15,339 nt of DNA from Scatosoma sp045537295. GTDB taxonomy: Bacteria; Bacillota; Clostridia; Christensenellales; Borkfalkiaceae. Position 1 is the first letter of the stretch. Every line of letters begins with the position of its first letter. Positions 11,370 to 15,339 of this stretch are shown one piece after another. The notes under the pieces are model-generated. The model ran no database searches. It had not been told where the DNA came from and saw only the letters and a list, made by a program, of their open reading frames with translations. The position numbers and the translations under genes are program-made. Location: contig JAZSPG010000063.1 in NCBI GenBank assembly GCA_045537295.1, forward strand, positions 1-15,339. The letters run 5' to 3'.

Positions 11370-11636
11370 TTAGTCCGGGTCAACAGACGTGAGAACAGTC
11401 GGGTTAATCGCTGTGATATAGAACGACGTGGACGAATAGGTAAGGACATACGTCCCGCTTTCGCGCCGTGTAACGATACAGGGCGCGGAAATAATCATGC
11501 CATTGTTCAAAATGAAGCACGACGTGGACTCCTTTACGGAGTTGTAAACAGAGTAGTCGAACGTGTACGTATTCTCGGAGACAGTAGCCTCGTTGAAATT
11601 TACATAGCACGTTGCGACTGTACCCATAGCCGCCAT
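11370..11636 (-). CDS. 88-aa late protein, beta-rich
   Basis: ATG 11636 follows GGGAGG by 5 nt. It lies immediately downstream of the capsid gene and is separated from it by a dispersed palindrome. The sequence (MAAMGTVATCYVNFNEATVS, later SGTYVLTYSSTSFYITAINP) is dominated by alternating polar/hydrophobic residues typical of a small beta-sandwich. It has three cysteines and no membrane helix. Position behind the capsid protein suggests a decoration, cement or fibre protein. phi29 gp8 carries a C-terminal Ig-like domain that is missing from the capsid protein here, so this small protein might take its place. That is speculation. I do not recognise a family. Confidence 0.75.
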   Translation of the reverse strand: MAAMGTVATCYVNFNEATVSENTYTFDYSVYNSVKESTSCFILNNGMIISAPCIVTRRESGTYVLTYSSTSFYITAINPTVLTSVDPD

Positions 11637-11654
11637 ATAATCCTCCCTTCTTTC

Positions 11655-11670
11655 TCCTACTCAAGTAGGA
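11655..11670. repeat. Dispersed 16-bp palindrome, intergenic
   Basis: Exact copy (CA on plus) between the capsid stop and the ribosome binding site of the 88-aa gene. Confidence 0.95.
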
Positions 11671-11671
11671 A

Positions 11672-12820
11672 TTACGCCATACGAAACACAACGACGTTCT
11701 CATCCGGGGATACAAAATATCCCCCGAACATCTGGTCGAAGTAGTTCGTATAATGCCCAAGGGCATTCCACGCTGTGGTGACGTCATGACGTTGCGTTGT
11801 TACGCCAAGTGTCCATTCATCGTAAACGACGCCAAGAATGTTAGAAGCAGTGGAATTGATAGTGTTACCGCTAATAACAATCGTAGCGTTAATAGCCGCT
11901 CTGTCAGCGAGCGCGCCCGTCGTTCCCATACCTTGCCACGCGGGAACAATATCAGCATTAGGGACTTCAAGGTTGCCAGTATTGAACTGGTTAGGCGCAT
12001 CGTGCAAATAAACGCCTGCCGCACGCGCAAAGTCAGAGAGAAGAACAGTCCGCTGTCTGTCAGGAGATGTCGCTGTCATATAATTTGACGTATTAAACAT
12101 ACCTGTAACAAGAGACATCTGGTCACGAATGACACCCATTCGATAAATCGCATAGCGAATGAATCCCTCGCTGTAGAGAGCTGTTGTCGGCGTTAGTGAT
12201 TGCCCTGCTATCCCATTATACTCTGTAAGCAGTTTAATATCCTGCATACCACCCGCATTGACAGCCATGCCGATAACACCCTGAAAGAGCGACATGATAA
12301 GCTCATCCCACGCCCGACGGTGCGAGTTGTCCCGCGCCATTTCCAACATTCCAATGAAGGACATCATTTCCGATTCATTACGGAATGCGGATTCAATCTG
12401 TTCATGAGGCAATGTAACTGTCTCAATCTTGGATGAGAACTTATCGCTCCACATCCTTACATCGACCTTCTGTTTGTTCACGACATACTGGTCATACGAT
12501 ACGCCGTTCTGGAGATTGTATACCGGAGAAGCCTCAGATTCCAGATACGGAGTGCGATACATTGCGCGAATGGAACCGAAACGCTCAGATTCCACGTACA
12601 CTGACGGCGCAAAACTCACATAAGGGCGCGACCAGAATTTAATTGTGTTAAACTGGTCGGCGAGCTTTCCGAAGAAAGCATCAACACCCCACGGATTCAT
12701 ATCCATCAATGTACGCCCAAAGTCCAAAATATTGGACAAGTCCTGATTCACTGTCGCTTCCAAACCAGAGAAGTTCTTCGCGGCATTGTTAATCAGGGTG
12801 GACGCATCCTCTACCTTCAT
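11672..12820 (-). CDS. Major capsid protein (phi29 gp8-like)
   Basis: This protein builds the prohead shell with an HK97-type fold. ATG 12820 (MKVEDASTLINNAAKNFSGL) follows AAAGGAGTGG; a longer frame to 12862 reads through the palindrome as SYLSR and lacks its own ribosome binding site. The 382-residue product follows the phi29 gp8 layout. It has an acidic YRTPYLESEASPVYNLQNGV segment, then a spine-helix-like stretch (FRNESEMMSFIGMLEMARDN) and ARRAWDEL-like helices. A late DFARAAGVYLHDAPNQFNTG region and the C-terminal TTQRHDVTTAWNALGHYTNY, ending GGYFVSPDENVVVFRMA, complete it. phi29 gp8 is 448 residues with a C-terminal Ig-like domain, and this one ends before it. It is one of few long genes here with no internal palindrome. 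Confidence 0.85.
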   Translation of the reverse strand: MKVEDASTLINNAAKNFSGLEATVNQDLSNILDFGRTLMDMNPWGVDAFFGKLADQFNTIKFWSRPYVSFAPSVYVESERFGSIRAMYRTPYLESEASPVYNLQNGVSYDQYVVNKQKVDVRMWSDKFSSKIETVTLPHEQIESAFRNESEMMSFIGMLEMARDNSHRRAWDELIMSLFQGVIGMAVNAGGMQDIKLLTEYNGIAGQSLTPTTALYSEGFIRYAIYRMGVIRDQMSLVTGMFNTSNYMTATSPDRQRTVLLSDFARAAGVYLHDAPNQFNTGNLEVPNADIVPAWQGMGTTGALADRAAINATIVISGNTINSTASNILGVVYDEWTLGVTTQRHDVTTAWNALGHYTNYFDQMFGGYFVSPDENVVVFRMA

Positions 12821-12837
12821 AACACCACTCCTTTCTC

Positions 12838-12853
12838 TCCTACTCAAGTAGGA
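12838..12853. repeat. Dispersed 16-bp palindrome, intergenic
   Basis: Exact copy (CA on plus) between the lower collar stop and the capsid ribosome binding site. Confidence 0.95.
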
Positions 12854-12854
12854 A

Positions 12855-14054
12855 CTAAGCAAAAATGGGTAACGTTAATACATTGTCAACATCCTCGTAA
12901 ATGATTTCAAGAAAATCAATCATATTCGCGGATGAAAACAGCGTAAGATACTGCTGTAGAAGTTCATCGCGGCGATACTTGAAACCAGTTTCAGTAATGG
13001 TATCAGTGCCAGACCATGACTTTGAACCTGAACTTTCAGTATCATCAATACGATTATTGAACCCAGTTTCATTAGTGATACCATTCTGGCCATAAGAAAT
13101 TTCAAGTGACTTTGAACCAGACTCTGTTGTCGAATCCATATAGTTTTCATAACTACGAGTGGTACCACCAGAAACCTTGTCCTGTAAACCATCCTGACCA
13201 AATGTGGTTTCAGTTTTACGCTGACCTGATTCTGTTGTCTCTTCCTTTAACCCTTCCTGATTATAAGTACGAGCAACAGAGCCACTATGAGCGTCAATGA
13301 GGCCATCTGTCCCATAGGTAGTTTCCTGTGTTGTTCCGAGAAGTGAATCCTCCGGAGCTACTACTTGAGTAGGAACTGGATTTGATGAGTTAAACCCATA
13401 AGTGCTTGAAAGCGTACCGCCCTTATCAGTCACCTTTTGAGAACCACTACGAGTGTTTGTTATAGTATCTGTGTCAGTATATCCACCAGTCGTAACCTTT
13501 GATGACTTACGAGTCTCTGGAAAGGATTCAGTGATAGCTTGACTACCGCTACGAGTAGAAGTAGTATTCTCTGTATCAGTATACTTACCGGTAATAGAAC
13601 GCTCGGACTTACGAGGATTATTGGGATTGATAGTTTCGGTATGAGTTTCAACTCCACGCTGAGTTTGAGTTTCAGTTCCAGATTTAGTAATACTGCAAGA
13701 GGAATCCCACTCGACAGTTTTACCATATTCGGTCTCACGCGTTACATTGATATTATCAAGCAGATTAAGAGTTGATATATCGCTGTAACGAGCGAATAAC
13801 TGCTCCCACTTAGGCTTGTAGCGATTTGTAATGATATTGGCAAGTGTGGTTACATAGTCATTTTCGTCATCAAGACGAAGGACAAGCGGAGATGCTACTT
13901 TGCGCCCAGAACGATTCAGAAAGTATTCTAAATCAAGATATGAAGCTACAGTAGCGTCAGGAATGAAAGAAAGACCTGACATACTCGCAAAAATATCACG
14001 ATTCGGAAGAGCTTCCTCCAGAGGAATCATCTGAATCTGCCCGTATGTTTTCAT
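12855..14054 (-). CDS. Lower collar / connector protein (phi29 gp11-like) with repetitive insertion, 399 aa
   Basis: gp11-type proteins join the portal to the tail. ATG 14054 follows GGAGGTG and overlaps the 3' end of the portal gene by 59 nt. The N-terminal 115 residues (NRYKPKWEQLFARYSDIS and LNLLDNINVTRETEYG) and the last 45 (KYRRDELLQQYLTLF, then IDFLEIIYEDVDNVLTLPIF) fit the conserved ends of lower collar proteins. Between them, residues about 118-350 are a Ser/Thr/Gly-rich repeat tract: two YTDT...TRSGSQ...T units (158-210) and three units built on (T/S)YGxDGL or (F/Y)GQ(D/N)G ... TTESG(S)K (245-346). phi29 gp11 is 293 residues, so this tract is an expansion, possibly an exposed fibre-like domain. 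A mutated palindrome reads PTQVV at 228-232, between the two repeat types. Confidence 0.7.
   Translation of the reverse strand: MKTYGQIQMIPLEEALPNRDIFASMSGLSFIPDATVASYLDLEYFLNRSGRKVASPLVLRLDDENDYVTTLANIITNRYKPKWEQLFARYSDISTLNLLDNINVTRETEYGKTVEWDSSCSITKSGTETQTQRGVETHTETINPNNPRKSERSITGKYTDTENTTSTRSGSQAITESFPETRKSSKVTTGGYTDTDTITNTRSGSQKVTDKGGTLSSTYGFNSSNPVPTQVVAPEDSLLGTTQETTYGTDGLIDAHSGSVARTYNQEGLKEETTESGQRKTETTFGQDGLQDKVSGGTTRSYENYMDSTTESGSKSLEISYGQNGITNETGFNNRIDDTESSGSKSWSGTDTITETGFKYRRDELLQQYLTLFSSANMIDFLEIIYEDVDNVLTLPIFA
13359..13374. repeat. Dispersed palindrome (one mismatch), intragenic, read PTQVV
   Basis: TACTACTTGAGTAGGA: the second base is changed, which converts the final Gly codon to Val in the lower collar protein and breaks one base pair of the stem. 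Confidence 0.85.
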
Positions 14055-15075
14055 CTTCTTTCACCTCCCCAGCTCCTACTTGAGTAGGAAGTTTTGATTG
14101 AACTTCCTCAGCTTTTAACGTCAAATCAATTTCCTGCTCCTTCACCTTCCAAGCTGACGACTTACTGACCGTGATATTTGTACCAAACAAACGATTCACG
14201 GATTCAATTCCAATCTGACGCTGAGTATACATATCATCAATGATTGGCAAGAGCAAATCAGTATTGCTATCAATCTCTTGAGCGGACGTATATTCTCTCT
14301 TGAGACTGAACGAAGGATTCAATCCGATTTCGTTAAACCATGCGGATTTGATAGACTGAATGCCATTGACAGCCAACTCCACAGCATTAGAGCGACCGTC
14401 ACTTGTTATAACCTCGAGAGGTGAGCCGAGTTCAGGGGCGAGAATTGACGCATACTCCCCAACCTCACGAGAGTTGATATAACCCGCTACAGCCGCCCTC
14501 TGCCTTTCGTTTTTGACAATAAACGTCATTTGGTCGCGCAAAAGAACAAGCGTTGATTGAAGAGAAATCTCAGCCTCTGTCAAGAGTTTAGCATACTTAC
14601 GGTGAAGCCGATATAACCCTTGATAGTACGAATCATTTCGGATGATAATAACATCCTTATTGATTTCAAGAGTTTCGCTTATTGTAGGACTGAAACCGGG
14701 ACTGGTAATGATAACCTGATGTGGCTCATCATAAGGGTCAGGAGCCTCCGAGAATGTGAACGTGAACGCGTACAAGTTTCCTCCTACTTGAGTAGGAACC
14801 TCCATCCCAAAAGAAGGTCCGAAGCCAAGAGGCTTGTACCTTTCAGGAACCTTCCACACCGCCACAGAACCATACATCTGCAAGAGACGTTCAAAGGCAA
14901 TATGCGGCATCGTTTCAGGCAACCCTTCATACTCAAACATCTGCGCAGTCTTATTCATAAGCCACGCGAGATTCTGACGTATCCTTCTCTTCTTCTCTTC
15001 CTCCTTATTATCACTCCCCTCCAACCCTAAACTTTCCATAAAATGCCTAAAGTAACGAGTTTGTGTCTGTGCCAT
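13996..15075 (-). CDS. Portal / upper collar (head-tail connector) protein, phi29 gp10-like
   Basis: This protein forms the dodecameric portal through which DNA is packaged. ATG 15075 (MAQTQTRYFRHFMESLGLEG) is preferred over ATG 15081 because GGAGGG abuts the upstream ATG and is 6 nt from this one. Of 359 residues, the region 47-75 (MFEYEGLPETMPHIAFERLL, then QMYGSVAVWK) parallels phi29 gp10 FEWENLPPTI...QFGYVGFYKD. Later segments also match the gp10 plan: a long helix with LLRDQMTF, SNAVELAVNGIQSIKSAWFN, and SSAWKVKEQEIDLTL near the end. Palindromes are read as PTQVG at 94-98 and 330-334. The C-terminal 25 residues are acidic and Ser-rich and overlap the start of the next gene. It is the first gene of the late operon. 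Confidence 0.9.
   Translation of the reverse strand: MAQTQTRYFRHFMESLGLEGSDNKEEEKKRRIRQNLAWLMNKTAQMFEYEGLPETMPHIAFERLLQMYGSVAVWKVPERYKPLGFGPSFGMEVPTQVGGNLYAFTFTFSEAPDPYDEPHQVIITSPGFSPTISETLEINKDVIIIRNDSYYQGLYRLHRKYAKLLTEAEISLQSTLVLLRDQMTFIVKNERQRAAVAGYINSREVGEYASILAPELGSPLEVITSDGRSNAVELAVNGIQSIKSAWFNEIGLNPSFSLKREYTSAQEIDSNTDLLLPIIDDMYTQRQIGIESVNRLFGTNITVSKSSAWKVKEQEIDLTLKAEEVQSKLPTQVGAGEVKEDENIRADSDDSSGGSSSES
14074..14089. repeat. Dispersed 16-bp palindrome at portal/lower collar overlap
   Basis: Exact copy. It is translated as PTQVG near the portal C-terminus and also lies 20 nt before the lower collar ATG, so it keeps a boundary position although the genes overlap. Confidence 0.95.
14782..14797. 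repeat. Dispersed 16-bp palindrome, intragenic, read PTQVG
   Basis: Exact copy in the N-terminal third of the portal gene (GMEVPTQVGGN). Confidence 0.95.
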
Positions 15076-15097
15076 TGGCATCCCTCCATTCAGCGGC

Positions 15098-15113
15098 TCC
15101 TACTCAAGTAGGA
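15098..15113. repeat. Dispersed 16-bp palindrome, late leader
   Basis: Exact copy (CA on plus) in the late transcript leader, 22 nt upstream of the portal start. Confidence 0.95.
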
Positions 15114-15122
15114 TTTGTAAGT

Positions 15123-15138
15123 TCCTACTTGAGTAGGG
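15123..15138. repeat. Dispersed palindrome (one mismatch), late leader
   Basis: TCCTACTTGAGTAGGG. It has the opposite centre to the copy at 15098 and lies 9 bp from it. The two could pair with each other as well as fold separately. Confidence 0.9.
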
Positions 15139-15182
15139 ATGGCAAAGCTATGAGATAGGTGGCATACCATCATCATACCTTT

Positions 15183-15211
15183 ATTATACCACAGTCAAAG
15201 GATTTTGTCAA
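15183..15211 (-). promoter_or_regulatory. Consensus sigma-A late promoter
   Basis: On the minus strand, TTGACA (15211-15206), a 17-bp spacer and TATAAT (15188-15183) preceded by TGTGG, an extended -10. It shares this design with P2 and P3. Predicted start is near 15176, driving the leftward structural operon. It has a full -35, unlike the phi29 late promoter A3, which depends on activator p4. Late timing would therefore need another mechanism, such as repression. Confidence 0.85.
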
Positions 15212-15220
15212 GTCGAATTC

Positions 15221-15238
15221 TAGTAAACTTTTTTACTA
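15221..15238. promoter_or_regulatory. Inverted repeat upstream of the late promoter, possible operator
   Basis: TAGTAAA and TTTACTA arms (7 bp) with a 4-nt centre, 9 bp upstream of the -35. Its position fits an activator or repressor site, as p4 sites lie upstream of phi29 A3. The arm contains GTAAA/TTTAC, also seen in the left-end repeats, but the similarity is short. Confidence 0.45.
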
Positions 15239-15243
15239 AAAAG

Positions 15244-15259
15244 TCCTACTTGAGTAGGA
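15244..15259. repeat. Dispersed 16-bp palindrome, right end
   Basis: Exact copy (TG) about 33 bp upstream of the late promoter -35. Confidence 0.95.
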
Positions 15260-15265
15260 GCTCTG

Positions 15266-15281
15266 ACTAAGTTGAGTAGGA
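15266..15281. repeat. Degenerate dispersed palindrome (half site)
   Basis: The right half TTGAGTAGGA is intact, but the left arm reads ACTAAG and has decayed. It lies between two exact copies. Confidence 0.6.
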
Positions 15282-15289
15282 AGTCGGGT

Positions 15290-15305
15290 TCCTACTTGAG
15301 TAGGA
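15290..15305. repeat. Dispersed 16-bp palindrome, right end
   Basis: Exact copy (TG) 35 bp from the window edge. Confidence 0.95.
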
Positions 15306-15319
15306 GCACTCTCAAAATT

Positions 15320-15333
15320 TTGGGTATACCCAA
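15320..15333. repeat. Perfect 14-bp palindrome at the right edge
   Basis: TTGGGTATACCCAA is fully self-complementary. It is preceded by ACTCTCAA (15309-15316), an 8-mer that also occurs within the left-end repeat unit in the same orientation. Confidence 0.65.
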
Positions 15334-15339
15334 GTCGGA

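Noticed and set aside
12821..12862. Longer capsid start at 12862
   Set aside because: The extra residues are the translated palindrome and the ribosome binding site region of the true start at 12820.
15206..15220. Spo0A box (TGTCGAA) near the late promoter
   Set aside because: The sequence is AGTCGAA, a one-mismatch match to a 7-mer, too weak by itself. Other exact TTCGACA matches lie inside coding sequence.
1..15339. CRISPR array interpretation of the repeated palindromes
   Set aside because: Spacing is irregular, from one base to over a kilobase, copies are 16 bp, many lie within genes, and no cas genes are present.
1..15339. Inverted terminal repeats at the window ends
   Set aside because: The first bases (GATTTACTCT) do not match the reverse complement of the last bases (TCCGACTTGG). 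Only short 8-mers are shared and they are in direct orientation.

Overview
The window looks like most or all of a small phi29-type podovirus genome (protein-primed DNA replication) that infects a Gram-positive Firmicute, probably a Clostridia member. The phage assignment rests on four recognisable proteins. These are a family-B DNA polymerase with protein-primed architecture directly behind a terminal-protein-sized gene, a gp16-like packaging ATPase, a gp8-like capsid protein and a gp10-like portal. The host assignment rests on AGGAGG-type ribosome binding sites, consensus sigma-A promoters with extended -10 boxes, parS-like sites of the Firmicutes type, and leader sequences resembling the boxA motif of Firmicute rRNA operons.

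Layout. Positions 1-1012 are non-coding: iteron-like repeats (1-140), palindromes, three plus-strand promoters, a foldable RNA candidate (445-586) and two boxA-like leaders. From 1013 to 8353 a rightward early operon encodes a 63-aa protein, a 302-aa protein with a possible ParB/KorB-like helix-turn-helix, a C4 zinc-finger protein, one or two small overlapping ORFs, a 177-aa protein (possible SSB by position), the putative terminal protein, the DNA polymerase, the packaging ATPase, a MazG-like protein and a 43-aa ORF. A strong terminator (8357-8400) ends it. From 15075 down to 8424 a leftward late operon encodes portal, lower collar, major capsid, an 88-aa protein, a 27-aa membrane peptide, a 197-aa virion-like protein, the tail knob protein and a separate small protein resembling the N-terminal part of gp9. 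A consensus promoter at 15183-15211 drives it. The two operons converge on the terminator. I see no endolysin, scaffold, receptor-binding protein or dedicated regulator.

The outstanding feature is a dispersed 16-bp palindrome, TCCTACT(CA or TG)AGTAGGA. I count 25 exact copies, 11 close variants and a half copy. It lies at nearly every gene boundary, inside the terminator, and in-frame inside most of the large genes. There it is almost always read as Pro-Thr-Gln-Val-Gly, a frame that avoids its stop codons. At two genes its right arm is also the Shine-Dalgarno sequence. Upstream of the 302-aa gene, two copies flank two parS-like palindromes of the same 7-2-7 geometry. The system resembles mycobacteriophage stoperators, cyanobacterial HIP1 or Rickettsia palindromic elements in different respects, but I recognise no described counterpart.

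Working model (inference): host RNA polymerase transcribes both operons. Terminal protein and polymerase replicate linear DNA, and the ATPase, perhaps with a left-end RNA, packages it into gp8/gp10 proheads. The palindromes are a genome-wide DNA- or RNA-level signal. The parS-like sites may tether the genome to the host segregation machinery.
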